Below are positions 23,886 to 36,471 of a DNA stretch of 64,000 nucleotides, piece by piece. The notes beneath the pieces were generated by a model. The model saw only the letters and a program-made list of their open reading frames with translations, ran no database searches and was not told the origin of the DNA. Source of the stretch: Buddleja alternifolia (Eukaryota; Streptophyta; Magnoliopsida; Lamiales; Scrophulariaceae). The number at the start of each line of letters is the position of its first letter. Positions within the stretch are counted from its first letter, which is position 1. The stretch is from positions 2,239,501 through 2,303,500 of the forward strand of contig CM033395.1 of assembly GCA_019426215.1 (NCBI GenBank), in the 5' to 3' direction. Made by a program: the position numbers and the translations under genes.

Positions 23886-25255
23886 ATGTCAGGGGGTTCA
23901 TCTGTTGTTACTCTCTCCCTCTCCACAGTAACACCCACATGACTTAACACCTGAAACAAATTAGTGAGTGCGTTCTGAACTTCCACATTAGTGGCCTTCT
24001 CTGGCCAACTATTACCTTTCTTGTGTTTTGAATGTGTTACTTCTTGCCACTCCTGAACCTTCTCCTTCCCCCTCCCTTTCAGAGATGGTGGTGTGAATTG
24101 TGTAGCTCTATCCACACTAGTTCTTTCTGAGTTCCCAGAATCACTTGGTACCCTTCTTCCTCCTCCTTCCCCTGTCTCCTTGTTGTGCTCCTGGACTCCT
24201 TGTTTTTCCTTAACTTGCCAGATTTGAACACTTGGCTTTTTGCATCCTGTTTCCTTATGCCCCCAAGAGTGGCATTTCTTACATATCAGTGGCACCCACT
24301 CATACTTAATTTTCTGTTTCACTACTTTCCCAGTTACTGCATTCCTAATAAGTATCTCCAATGGCAGCTCTTGCCCCACCTCAACTTTCACCAGAATTCG
24401 TGCATACTCGAGCTTAAGCTTTTTTGCTGTCATTTCATCCGTATACATCGGTTCCCCAACTCGACTAGCAATTTTACTCAAACTGTTTGCCCCCCACATT
24501 TCAAGAGGTAAGTTAGGCAGCTGTATCCACACAGGTACTGATTGGATATCTTCCCCTTTAGTTATGCCCTCATGCCATTCTTTCAAGATTAGAGGTTTTG
24601 AATAAAAAAATTGAATTCCTCGGTTCAGTGCCGCCTTCATCTCCTCCTCCTTCTCATATCGGAGTATGAAATAGCCCTGTTCATGCTTGACGATTCTCGG
24701 TAGAATAATTCCTTTCCATCTTACCCTTAAGAAATTCACCATTGTATTAAGTGAAACATCCTGGCTCAATATATACGCAGTCAGGGAGTATCTCCAATAG
24801 GCAATTTCAGTATCCACATCCTCTTGAGATAGCTGGATTTCCTCCCCCTCACATTCAATTTTCTACAATTGGAGACCACTATTGCCATCTCGGTTCCCAG
24901 TAAAGAGCGAACTCCACTGCTTCGGTTCTGCCTTCCCTACTGGAGCCTTCTCCATCACCCCTGGCGCTGCTACAAAGCCTTCTCCATCTTCCAAATCTGC
25001 TTCCTCTGCTGTATTGGCCATTAATCCCTCAATGTTCACAGTCGGTGGTGAAACCTTATTTTCCTCCTCAAGCTCGATTTCTTGTACTGGATTCGTCGAT
25101 TTAGCCAGCCTCACCTGGACTGGAGTCATCCGTGCTCTTCCTGGTTTCGCCGCCGTCTGGGAGTCAGTACTCGCCGCCGCCGTCTGGGTGGAAGTACTCG
25201 TCGCCACCAGACTCGTGTTCACCTCCAGAATTCTTCGCCCTTTCCTTTTCGCCAT
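23882..25255 (-). pseudogene. LINE ORF1: DUF4283 and CCHC knuckle
   Basis: The first 130 codons (25255-24863) are low-complexity and basic/acidic, ending in a TAG at 24863-24865. The frame continues unbroken for another 311 codons (from ATG 24817) with a DUF4283-like region (ILPRIVKHEQGYFILRY, VPVWIQLPNLPLEMW) and the knuckle CKKCHSWGHKETGCKKP. One base change would make a single ORF of about 457 codons. Its stop overlaps the ORF2 start as ATGA. Confidence 0.85.
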
Positions 25256-25299
25256 TTTCAGGTTTTAGGTGCACGTTAGACGCTATCGTGCGCCGAGAG

Positions 25300-27639
25300 C
25301 ATTTCACTCAAAAACCTTATAATACTATTTTTTTTTTTTTGCATAAAGTAATTTAATATTTTCATATAAAAACTTATAAACCATTTGAAAATATGAAAGG
25401 ACTTCATTAAAAGAAGACAATTCCTTACTTTTTAATTGCAAGAAGCTTAAGTGGTAATATAGTCCAAATATCAGAAAATCTCGACGATGTTAATGTAAGA
25501 AATGAATATTTTTTTTCAAATAAAAAATTAGTGGAATGAGTTTTTTGAATTTAAAAATATTTTAATTACCTTTTGGAGATAAAATTTTATTTAATCAATT
25601 TTTACTAATTTACCTTTCGCCTTCATCTTCTTCTTCGCCACTCCAAGCATCCGTTGTTGCATCGCTGTTGTCTGCCACCCGACCCATTTCCCCCACCCAA
25701 TCCCTGCCTGCCTATATACATTCTAATATACACTTAATTTTCATTAATCTATTTATAAATATAGGAGTGGATATCGAGTTGAGCCGGTTTGCAAGCCTCA
25801 CGAGTTGATTCAGCCTCAAGACAAGTCTAGTGAGCCGATCTTTCAAACAAGCAGAGCTCTAGCCAATTATACATGTTCGGAGGTTCCCGTGCCTGTATAA
25901 AATAATAATATTTATTAATATATATATATATAGCATTACATTTTGTAATATTATATACATAACTAATGATATATTTGATAATATATATATATAATTAATC
26001 CAAAATTGATAATATATCTATATTAATAATAATAAAAAAATGTCGATTTATTTTTTTATTTTTTTTCGAGTTCGACCTTGAGCTCGATCAAGATATAAGC
26101 TCGAGTTCTTTTATTTAAGCTCGTCGAGCTCGAGCCGAACAATTTGGCCAGGCCCGTCTCAAGCTCGATTCGTATATGCATCTATAATATAAATGTAACA
26201 AATATGTATCAAATATGGATTTTTAAAAAAAAAGTATTATCTAAAACTATTGTTACAAACACGGGCAAATGGGACATTAGACATGCCATAATACCATAAC
26301 CAATTGTAATACGTGCAAGTGAGTCATACCATGTGTAGTATGCTTCTTTCAAAAGCATGAGTATTGTCCTTTCCCAAAATTCTTTTATGCTATTCACCTT
26401 TTCCATAGGGGGAAACTGAATTTAACCCCATAGCTTTATGATGACATCTTTTGAAAATCTACTCAAAGGCATTTTATTATATTCCCCATGTATACAAAAA
26501 TAATAGAACTCTTAAGAGCCTTGGCATTGTAATCTGTATAAAAACGTGTTGGAGGAGTAACATATTACCTTCGTGTGAAATTACCACAAACACAAACATT
26601 CGTCTTAGCAAGAAGCATTTGATAGCATAATGATAAATTTCCAAAATCTAGCCAAGATTTAGCTCATGACCCGACTACTCGTTGTATTTGGTATTGTTAT
26701 TGTTACTATATAAAATCAAATTGTTTGATAGTCTCATTATTTTAAGTTTTGACATCATAAAACATTTAAACAATAATAGTTCTTGCGTTATTTAAACTAT
26801 TTCAACATTTCTTTGAAAAGTTACCTAAATTATTTTTTAATTTAAAATATAGTAAAGTTGACCGATCATCATTTTTTAAGAATATTTGATTAACAGTAAA
26901 AAGTAATCATATAATTGACAATTGATTATTATTTACTACGTATTAACATAATCTGGTTCTTGGATTTTGGACACCAATTCTCTCACTAACAACAAATCAA
27001 CAAGCAAAATCAAACCCCATCTCTCTCCTTTTCTTACTCTTTCAAACTCTAATTTTTTCTCTCTCTTCTTCTCCGCCAATGATAATTTGGTGAGCCGGTT
27101 ATCTCCATCACCACTATTGACAACACCATCATCGGCGGGTTAGGTTGGAGCACCCTCCTTCAAATTATGTATCCCAACTTCAGATTTGACGAGACATGGA
27201 TGGATCTAATGAGACAAAGGTGGATTTGACGAGATAAAGACGAGCAATAAACAAGGTTTTAGATTATATTTTATGTTTGTGTTTAGTTTTTATTTTCTCT
27301 CTCGAATGAGAATTCGATTTCTCTCTCGAATGAGAGTTTTTCTCAATTGGATAAGAGTGTGGTCTTGAACACAAGAGTTTTCTTGTGTTCGTTTGTGAGT
27401 TTTTAAAATTTGATATCTTTAAGAAACTTGATAGTTTGTGTTTCAGATATTTTTACTACATCGTTTGAGTCGATATGAATTATATTGTTCTAGACGTTGT
27501 AAACTTTCGATTGAATGATATATAGCACCGATTTTTCTTAAAAATAAAAATAAAATCAAACCCTGTCAATCAAAACAAAATCCTTGCAAATCCTAAAAAA
27601 AATTGTGACTATAAATATATAATAATTGCAAAATTCAAC
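25300..27639. other. Intergenic AT-rich DNA with GAGCTCGA-rich repeat
   Basis: No gene recognised. 25760-26180 contains a dispersed repeat rich in GAGCTCGAGC and GCTCGA motifs, with (TA)n in the middle (25917-25995). An ORF of 65 codons on the - strand (26406-26209) resembles nothing I know. 26990-27240 is less AT-rich but has no clear reading frame. Confidence 0.4.
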
Positions 27640-28984
27640 TGTTAGGTCTCATATTTTACATATTTTCATTATGATTTACCTCACATTTATCTTTATTTTA
27701 TGCCTTGTTGTTAGTCTTTTGCTTTATTTTTAGCCTAATTTATGTATTTTGATTTCTAAGTCGTTTCAATGCTTTTATAGGCATAAAAGCGATGATTTTG
27801 ATGAGTTGAAGGAGTATTTATTACAAGAATAATGAAGGCTATCCAAGAGGATGTGAAGAAATGCATTTGAAAGGCCAAACGAGAATGTTTCGTTGAAGAA
27901 AAATGAAGAGGAAGATTTCTGCACAGGCAACTGCACAACTGTGCAGATATTCTGCACAGCTGTGCAGCTGCGAATTTTTGTGGGCCGATTTTATGACTTG
28001 GATGGGCATAATTTATGTATCTAAGACTACTTTTTAGTTAAAAAGGAGTGGCAAAAACATTTATATAGGCTAGAGTGAGGTGGAAGAGAAAAATTCATTC
28101 ATTCTTACAAAAAAAGTAGATCTTGGAGAGAAAAGAAGACTTCTAGAGAGAGAAAGGAGATCTTGAAGAGTTCTTGGAGAAGAGTTCTTGGAGAAAAGCT
28201 TCATCGTCTCAAGTTGTATTCTTCCAATCCTCCATTGTTGAACATGAGTAACTTTATGTTTATGCAATTTATTTCTTGTTTGTCTTTAATTATGTATAGC
28301 TAAATTATTTTCTAGGGTTTAAGATGTAGTCTTGTGTATTGATTTGGATTATTGATGATTGATGGATGTGATTTCTTGTTTGGTTTATCTATTAATGAGT
28401 GTTTAATGCTTGTAATTGATTGATCACCAATTGCATGATTTAAGATGAATTAAGAAGTACCGGGAGGTGAATTAGTTTATTGGTTCGGATTTAATAGACA
28501 TGTGTAAATTGCTTAATAGGGATATTGATAATTTTGCATGAGACTAGTAAACAATATTCATAGAACTTAATGGATTCATCTAAATTAGTTTTTGATCATG
28601 GGAGTGACGTTAATTAATTTAGGTGGGTACTCATGAAGATCTCGGGAGAGTATTCATGTATTTAAGGAAATTGGGTTTTTAATTTAAACAAGAATGATAA
28701 TCCATTGAAAGTCAATAATCCATAGAAATACCTTGATGAAATCTTAATCCCTAGGCCTTTCGTTAATTGATTGTTCGTTTTAATTATATTTGTGTTAATT
28801 ATTTATAATTAATTTTGTTTTTATAAATTTATGCTTTTAATTAGTTAAAATCTCAAATCTTTGATAATCAATAGTCTAAATAATAAGATAAACTTTGTTT
28901 GGTACTTGATAACCTTCCTTGTGGAGACGATCTTACTTTCACTATATTATTTGTTCGATTCCGTGTTGTTACGGACGGTTAACA
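27640..28984 (+). mobile_element. Solo LTR with TCAAC target-site duplication
   Basis: A 1,345-bp unit starting TGTTAGGTCTC and ending GACGGTTAACA, flanked by perfect 5-bp duplications TCAAC (27635-27639 and 28985-28989). The 3' part has CTTCCTTGTGGAGACGATC, a sequence type common near the ends of plant Gypsy LTRs. There is no internal region, so it is a solo LTR. The family is probably Ty3/Gypsy; orientation is inferred from those end features. Confidence 0.85.
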
Positions 28985-28989
28985 TCAAC

Positions 28990-30616
28990 CACTTTAAAAG
29001 TTGTCCAAATTAGATTTTCAAACTGGTCAAAACTTGTTAATAAGGCTGAATTCTAATTGGTAAAATTAAGATTCGAATATATTAGAGGTATTAAATTTTT
29101 TTATTTTTTTTGAAAAGTTATTAGTTTATTGTAAATTGTAAATAATTATTAAATACTATATAACAATAAATGTTAATAATGCAATGATACATGCAACCGA
29201 TTTAGTCAGGAGAAGAAAAAACTAGTGAAAACTTTTGGGGCACAAATGATAATAAAGAAGACCAAGCGATAACCCCAGCAAACGCCCGTTAAAGTCATAA
29301 ATGGCGGGAGGCCCGTTTCCCTTTCTTACTCATTACTCATTACTCATTACTACTATTATTAAATACCAAAAAAATAAAAATAAAAATCACTATTATATAT
29401 TTATTATTATCCCCACCAAATTAAATATATATATATATATCACAATCAGGCAAAACACTTACATGGAGAAAACGGATTCTTTTATTAATCCGAATATTAC
29501 TGTCACTCTTTTGTCTCTGTCCACCACTACCTACACTGCCACACACACTGGACGTATATATACATACACATATATATATGTATATATTGTATCACATACA
29601 GTGTATCACATGTGGAAAGAGATAACCTCATAATGAATATTACAAAAATCTGTCAAGGAAGTAGTTGAACCATAATTTGGTAGCATTATATCTGCTTTTT
29701 TCACATTTTGTACTATTATCAGATTCTTTGCAATTATTTGTGATTTTTAATCCATAAAGCTATTTGCATTTGTATTTCAGTATAACTTTTTTAAGATTCT
29801 TGGTTTGTTGAGAATTAACTTTACAATAGCTCCATCTTTATTTCATCATCTTCTTGGGGGAAGGAGAGCTCTGTTACAGGTTTGCTTTATTCTGTAATTA
29901 ATTCTTCCGTTTTATTTTTTTTAATTCATTGATTTTAATTTGGATTGAGATCTTGTTACATTGGCATTCTTATTTGTGGATTGAGATCTTGTTACATTGG
30001 CATTCTTATTTGTGGATTGAGATGTATCGTTATTTTTTAGTTACATATATATGTGATGTTGTGTTGTATTGTATGTATGCATATATATGTGTGTGTGCGT
30101 GTGTGTAAATATAATCTTGTACATTAGATGCATTAATGGTGAAAATGTAATGATATCTTTATTCTTAACTATAGATTTAAAGACATTCATGGTTTCTACA
30201 ATTAAATTTTTTAAAAAATGCATTTTATTACTGTTCAACCCTATTTAATTTTGTAGATAGTCATGGACTAATATTAAAAGTTCAATTTTGATTGGCTAAA
30301 TCCATTCAAGATCCATTTTTACAAGTATTTCTTACCTAAAACATACAGAGGTGGGGAAATTTCGATTTGAGCTACATTAAATTACATTTGTCATGTAATT
30401 AGTGTATATTGTATACACGCTCGAAAGAAAAGTGACCTTTCACATAAATCAATTATTATAACACTTGCTTGTGGTCAAACTTGGTCTGGACAGTAATTTT
30501 CCGAAGATATGATGCAGAACATTGCTTGAAAATATCCCACATCAATTTATCTTTTTGCAACTCTTTTTAACTTTTTTTTTTTTTTTTTTGAATTTATTGG
30601 TTGATAGGATATTGCA
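28990..30616 (+). promoter_or_regulatory. HEXO3 upstream region and probable 5' UTR
   Basis: The stretch between the solo LTR and the HEXO3 start codon. It contains a short ATTACTC run (29324-29349), a (TA)n tract near 29410, and a purine-rich GGGGGAAGGAGAGCTCTGTTACAG at about 29857-29880 followed by GTTTGC. Together with TTGATAG ending at 30608, this could be a 5' UTR intron (29881-30608), which I infer only from the splice-like borders. I could not place a TATA box with confidence. Confidence 0.4.
29941..30012. repeat. Perfect 36-bp tandem duplication
   Basis: A 36-bp unit starting TGGATTGAGATCTTG occurs twice (29941-29976 and 29977-30012), with the first 11 bases of a third copy following. 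Confidence 0.9.
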
Positions 30617-33600
30617 ATGGGGAAAACAGGGGAACAAAGCACATTTATTTTATTTCTTGTATATTTTCTTGCAATATCAGCTTATGCTGCTGATATAAAG
30701 CACTTGAATATATGGCCAATGCCAAAATCAGCAAGCTATGGATACAAAACTCTCTATTTGAACAACGATTTTGAGTTGAAGACTGATGGGAGCAAGTTTA
30801 ATGACGCTTCCAAAATTCTCAATGACGCGTTCTTGAGGTTGATTGATGTTGTTAAAGGGACTCATGTGATTGAAGCCGGAACATCCAAGACTGATCCCTC
30901 GTTGGTTCTTAAGGGCATTCATGTAGTTGTGCTTTCGCCTTCTGATGAGGTAAATCATGAAGAAATAGTGACAATAGTGACAATTGCATTTTTAGATGCA
31001 TTTTTTTATAAACTTAGAACTAGTAGTGAAAGTACCAATTTAACTCTAAGAGAAAGGTCTACTAATCTCGATGCAACTAAAAAGTGCACACATTTGTGGG
31101 TTCAATGCAAAAATTGTCATGGATTAAACTATAAGAAACTTTTGAAATCAAAATGAATATTTGCAAACAATGTGGATATCATTTGACAATGAGTAGTTCG
31201 AGAGAATCGAAAATTCGATCCATCCTGGTACTTGGGATCCTATGGATGAGATAGTCTTTTATGTGAAAAGGATTCTCTGATAGACTACATTTTTCCTCTC
31301 TGTTTTTCTTCTTTAAGAGTCTATCTACATCTTTCAGTTTCGAATAACTACTATTAGCTTATTGCTCATTTTCTTTCATAAGTGCAAACAACTTTAGGTT
31401 ACTAGTATTTCATTTATCTATTAAGAATCGAAGAGGGGCTTACAAAATTGTTTTTGGGCTTACAGAATGGTTTTTGGTCTGGAAAACGGTTTTGGTGAGG
31501 CAAGATAAATCCTTTAGATGAATTGAGTGTTCATGCACCATGTGACTTTTATAGTGTCACTTCATATGTTTTGACAAGGTAGCTTAGTGATAATCCTAGG
31601 GTCAATAAAACAGGTATAGTTTTTTTCTTCACATTTCAAAAACCTGTTATTAAATTTTATTTTCTGCACATGCATGAGTGTGCGTTACCGACTAGTAATG
31701 AATTAAGGGTCAAACCCAAGTTTCGAGCGCTAATGCCCATACGACATTTGACATTTAAAAATCTTCGACATATACAGTTTGAACGCCAATTTTTGCTTCT
31801 GATATTTGTTTGCATTTGATGCAGTTGCAGCATGGGATCGATGAATCCTATAAGCTGCATATCCCCGAAAAGGGAAATCCACTTTATGCACATCTTGTGG
31901 TGAGTACAATGACATAGTTTTCTTCTTCGAAATAAATTACACACAACTTACTGATTATTTCTCTGTCTCTTTGAAAAATTACTTTTTCTCTTGAATTTTC
32001 ATGTGACTTCCAACATAAATTATTGCAAAATTTATTGTAATTCAAGCTAAATACTGGCATGGTAACACCGCAATAAGAAATGTACTAGTTGCAACTTTAC
32101 TTTTTAAACAATTCACATTCATGCAGGCACAAACTGTTTACGGGGCTTTACACGGGCTACAGGTTTGATATTTCCTCTTCAAGACTTAGTGAGTTGCTTA
32201 TTTTGGGTTTTATGAAGGGATAAATTTCGCGAATATTGAAAATGTTTTTCTTTTCAAAACCATTTATAACAGACATTTAGCCAAGTATGCCATTTTAACT
32301 TTACATCAAGAGGGATTGTGGTCAATCAAGTTCCATGGACAATTGTTGATCAACCAAGGTTCTCCTATCGAGGGCTTTTGATTGGTGAGATGCTTATCTA
32401 ATCCTTCGTTAAGGTCGAACTTCAAAAATTATAGACTTTGCTTAAAATATATATCTTGCTCCTTATGACTAGAAATTTTGGCTTTGCTCCTTCAAATTCC
32501 TAAATTGCTCTCATCATATATATCTCCTCCTTAAATCGGGAATTCTGGCTTCGTTTGTTCAGTTCAGACCATCTGTTATAAAATTTCATTTCATCTCATA
32601 CTACGTTCGCATTGTGCAGATACGTCGAGACATTATCTGCCTCTGCCAATAATAAAGAAGGTCATTGATTCTATGGCTTATGCCAAGTTGGTATGTAATA
32701 CTTTCGAACTTAAATCAATTTTTTTTTTTTTTTTTTGTGAAAAACATGTAAAATTAATAATAATAAAGTAAATGTGTTCTATGCGGGGTAGAAGATGAGA
32801 CAGTGGCACACCTTTTCTTTAGGTGTAGCTGGGCAGCACAATTGTTGAATGAATTGTTGCTGTGGTTGCAAGGGCCACACTGCCCAGTTCAGACAGGAGG
32901 ATGGAAACATTGGGTGAAATTTGCCTTCAAGATGTGGAAGCTTAAACAGTGTGTTATAATGGCTGGGGTGGTAAGAGTAATTTATAAAATTTGGGAAGAG
33001 CGGAACAAGAGAATATTTATACAAGTGGAGAAAGATTGCAATACTGTTTTGGGAGCATTAAAAACTGAAATCCAAATTCGAATAGCAGAATGTGCAGGGG
33101 TGAAACTGAGCCGAAGAGATAAGGCGTACATAGCATCACTTTATTAATGTGTTGGTTTTGTTTTTTTTATGTTTTGCTTAGCTGGATATGCACACTGTAA
33201 TTAGTTACACATTCTAGGTGTGAGACCTGTTGTAAATTTTGCAAGTGGTAATGAAGATTATCTTTACACCAAAAAAAACAAAATAATAATAATAATAATA
33301 AAGTAAATTTACAGAAATCCCATTCCAATTATGAGAGGCTCGACTGGCTTATATATTATGTAGATTAAATGATAAAAATCTTTTAGAAGTTACCTTTGTT
33401 TGCATTAACATGATAGTTAAAGTTACATAAGAAAAATAACTAATTAGGTATATTATTTGCTTGAAGAATGTGCTGCATTGGCACATTGTAGACTCAGAAT
33501 CTTTCCCACTTGAAGTACCATCATATCCGAAGCTGTGGAACGGGGCATATTCCGTTTCAGAGCGATATACAATTGCTGATGCAATAGAGATAGTGAGGTA

Positions 33601-36471
33601 TGTCATCCATATGCACACACATATATATATAATATTTATGCTTTGTTTTACAATTTTTTTGTTTCGTAACATTTTAGTTATGCAAAACGACGAGGAATTA
33701 ATGTATTAGCCGAGCTTGATGTTCCCGGACATGCTCTTTCCTGGTATTTGATTCCAAACCTTAAAACTTTTGAATTATTTTTTACAATTTCAATTTCCTT
33801 ATAATTGTTTCCATTCTAAATTCAAGATAATTAAATTTTCAGGGGAATAGGATATCATGCTTTATGGCCTTCAACAGATTGCAGGGAACCACTTGATGTT
33901 AGCAATGAATTTACCTTCAAACTGATAGATGGAATTCTTTCAGGTAGCATTTTTACTTTACGACACAATTTATAATCACTCGTTTTTTTGGAAACATTAT
34001 GATCGATGAACGTTTACCAAAATCTTGAATTTTTCAGACTTCAGTAAGATCTTCAAATATAAATTTATTCATCTAGGAGGCGACGAAGTGAATACAAGTA
34101 AGATTTAAACTGAAACATCATCATATTTCCGGTTATTAGATTGTCAACATTTTAATTTGAAAATAATGAAAATTTTGTAATTTTCGTTATAAGTACTTAT
34201 TAATAATTTCATCCATCTTTTTACTTGAAGTAAATTGAAATTTACATATTTAATATCAATTTCAGGTTGCTGGGAGTCGACTCCTCATGTGCGCAAATGG
34301 TAAATTTAAAGATTTTCTTAATCTCTTGGCTCTTAATAATATGTCGCATACTCTAACCATGATCCCTTGAATTTAATAAAAATCAGTATTAAAAACGTGA
34401 CTCTTAACATTAATTAATCTTCTAAATGCAAAAGAACATTCCTCTATGATTTACAGGTTACAGAAAAATGGACTGAATGGTTCAGAGGCTTATCAGTATT
34501 TCGTTCTACGAGCTCAGAAGATAGCTTTATCTCATGGATATGAGATCATAAACTGGTACTACAAGTTAATACTATGTTTGGATCAAGGATTTTAGTGAAG
34601 AAACAGAACAAAATACAAAAGAATACATTCCTACCTGAAATCCGAGGTCCAAACATAGACTAAACGAATCAAACAAATCCCATACATTACATATACTTCA
34701 TTTACACAACGTGATTACAAATTTACAGGGAAGAGACATTTAACCATTTTGGGAGTAAGTTGAGCCCGAAAACAGTGGTTCATAATTGGTAAGTTCCGGC
34801 GACACTGGCATGACTATATCATTAGTAACTGAAGAGAGAAAATTGCAACATTTGTCCCATAATATGAGGTCTGTTGCAATTTTGGTCTCATTATTTACTA
34901 ACTTGCGATGTAGTAGCATATAATGCATTCTTTTGCAATTTTGGTTCATCCATTAAAATTTGGATGGAATTTCGCACGTGGAATGCATGCGCCGTTAAGT
35001 TAATTATTGATTCCAAACTAACGGTTTACGTTTGTTTTTCAATGCTTGGGAGTAAAAATGCAAAAAAATACATCATCTGGGACTAATTTTTCAAATTTGT
35101 AAATATTGAGACTGAAATTGTAGGAAAACCTTTCCTATGGAACTAAAGCTGAAATGTCTTGCAGGCTCGGGGGTGGTGTTGCTCAAAGTGTGGTTGAAGC
35201 CGGGTTGCGTTGTATTGTAAGCAACCAAGATAAGTGGTACTTGGATCATTTGGATGCACTTTGGCAAGATTTTTACTCAAATGAGCCTCTCACAAATATT
35301 ACAAATCCGAAACAACAAGCTTTGGTCCTCGGGGGCGAGGTATGCATGTGGGGTGAACATGTCGATGGGTCTGATATCGAGCAAACTATATGGCCACGGG
35401 CAGCAGCTGCTGCAGGTAATCGAATTCATATTGTGAAAAGTATAGTGTATAGTTAAATATTTATCCTTGTTGATATTCTTCAAAATAAAGTTTACTCGTG
35501 CTTATGATACTTGTAGATATATAACATCCATCTGTCGAATATTATTTTTGTCGTTATGTTTATTAGTGTTTTGAGAATTACTATGAAAATTTTTCCTCAT
35601 CATAACCAGAAATTACATTGTATAATATATGACCTGAAAATCAAACATCCATACAAGAAATCCGAAAAGAAAAATAAGTTTTTCAAAGCAACTCTGGGTA
35701 TAGGGTTGTAAACGAATCAAGTCAAATAAAGTATTGTTTTAAGTTTATTTGAATTGTTATCAATATTCATAATTTGTGTTTGAGTGCTGGTTTGATTGTT
35801 AGCAAACTGAGCTCAAGTAATTTAATTTTTTGTACATATTATTATCTTTCTTTTTACTAACCGTACCGAGCTTGAGCCGAGCTTCGAAACTTATCGAACA
35901 AAAAAGCTTGTTCTGACTTGATTTGTTATGTTAATTGGGAGCTCAACCGAGCTTTTAAAGATCGATCTTGGGTCGAGTATCAAGTAGCTTCTCAAAGGTG
36001 AGCATTATCTATAATCCAAATGAAGGTGAAATATCATTTTTAACGGATTGTGATAAAATCCGATTGTTGTTAAGTTCTTGGTTACAAATATCATTAGATG
36101 CAACACTTCCCCATCACTCATGGGTTGCAAAGGACTCACGAGCTTAGTTACCGCCTTTTTAATTACCGATTTTCTACTGGTGGAGCGGGATCGTCAAATT
36201 TGCCTATAGCCAACCATCTTTGTTAGATGCAATATTTTCTTAATCTTTAACTTTGTGCATAACTTTATCTTTAACTGTTGTGTTCTACCATCTTTGGAAT
36301 GTAGAGAGGCTATGGACTCCTTATGACAGGCTTGCAAAAGATCCGGAGCAAGTCACCGATCGATTATCGTATTTTCGGTGTCTGCTAAATCAACGGGGAG
36401 TGGCTGCAGCTCCACTGGAAGGTCTTGGTAGAGCAGCACCAGAAGAGCCTGGCTCCTGTTATATGCAATAA
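30617..36471 (+). CDS. HEXO3: Beta-N-acetylhexosaminidase, GH20 (HEXO3-like)
   Basis: 14 exons: 30617-30949, 31825-31899, 32127-32162, 32273-32384, 32620-32690, 33467-33597, 33678-33743, 33843-33943, 34038-34097, 34266-34299, 34457-34555, 34729-34788, 35165-35415, 36305-36471. All introns are GT-AG and the frame is unbroken: 531 codons, normal for plant HEXO proteins. A signal peptide (residues 1-24, cut near AYA) precedes the GH20b-like domain and the catalytic GH20 barrel. HLGGDEV holds the catalytic Asp324-Glu325; LHWHIVD is at 212-218, DVPGH at 267-271, CMWGEH at 453-458. NxS/T sites: Asn157, Asn347, Asn437. GH20 enzymes of this group remove terminal GlcNAc from N-glycans; Arabidopsis HEXO3 acts at the cell surface and apoplast. 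The assignment to HEXO3 over HEXO1 rests on ALSHGYEIINWEETF, GHALSWG and LNQRGVAAAPL. Odd: Glu220 where the family usually has Gln. Confidence 0.95.
32774..33289 (+). mobile_element. 5'-truncated LINE in HEXO3 intron 5
   Basis: The last part of a LINE ORF2 (32803-33147): zf-RVT-like residues HLFFRCSW, then KIWEERNKRIF and a stop, followed by about 120 bp of 3' UTR and an A-rich tail. It is flanked by a perfect 19-bp target duplication, TAATAATAATAAAGTAAAT (32755-32773 and 33290-33308). It lies sense to HEXO3. The C-terminus differs from that of the LINE at 20516-25300, so it is another family or a distant copy. Confidence 0.88.
34841..35155. mobile_element. MITE-like inverted-repeat element in HEXO3 intron 12
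   Basis: The ends are imperfect inverted repeats of about 60 bp (34841-34899 against 35092-35155). Shared blocks include CAATTTTGGTCTCATTATTTAC with CAATTTCAGTCTCAATATTTAC and TCCCATAA with TTCCATAG. There is no ORF. The right end stops about ten bases before the acceptor AG of exon 13 (35163-35164). Confidence 0.6.
35700..35995. repeat. Dispersed GAGCTTGAGC-type repeat in HEXO3 intron 13
   Basis: Contains GTACCGAGCTTGAGCCGAGCTTCGAA and GAGCTCAACCGAGCTTT-like blocks, the same motif family as at 25760-26180 and 4290-4440. No coding content. Confidence 0.4.

Larger units (their letters stand above)
20516..25300 (-). mobile_element. Nearly full-length L1-type LINE, - strand
   Basis: A short poly-A tail (ten T on the + strand, 20516-20525) marks the 3' end. 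Moving right there are a 3' UTR of about 50 bp, ORF2 (23885-20579) and ORF1 (25255-23882). The 5' end is near 25300. ORF1 has one in-frame stop; ORF2 has one frameshift and two in-frame stops. So the copy is dead but recent. I could not define target-site duplications with confidence. Confidence 0.9.

Noticed and set aside
20500..25340. Target duplication for the LINE (CATAAA near both ends)
   Set aside because: Only about ten of fourteen bases agree and the right boundary is unclear.
26209..26406. 65-codon ORF on the - strand
   Set aside because: Short, in AT-rich DNA, with no recognisable motif and no flanking exons.
29301..29633. 110-codon ORF upstream of HEXO3
   Set aside because: Low-complexity, built from ATA/TAT repeats; more likely leader or promoter DNA.
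32719..32736. Poly-T at 32719 as the end of a reverse-oriented retroelement
   Set aside because: No coding or repeat structure extends from it; the real insertion starts at 32774 with its own duplication.
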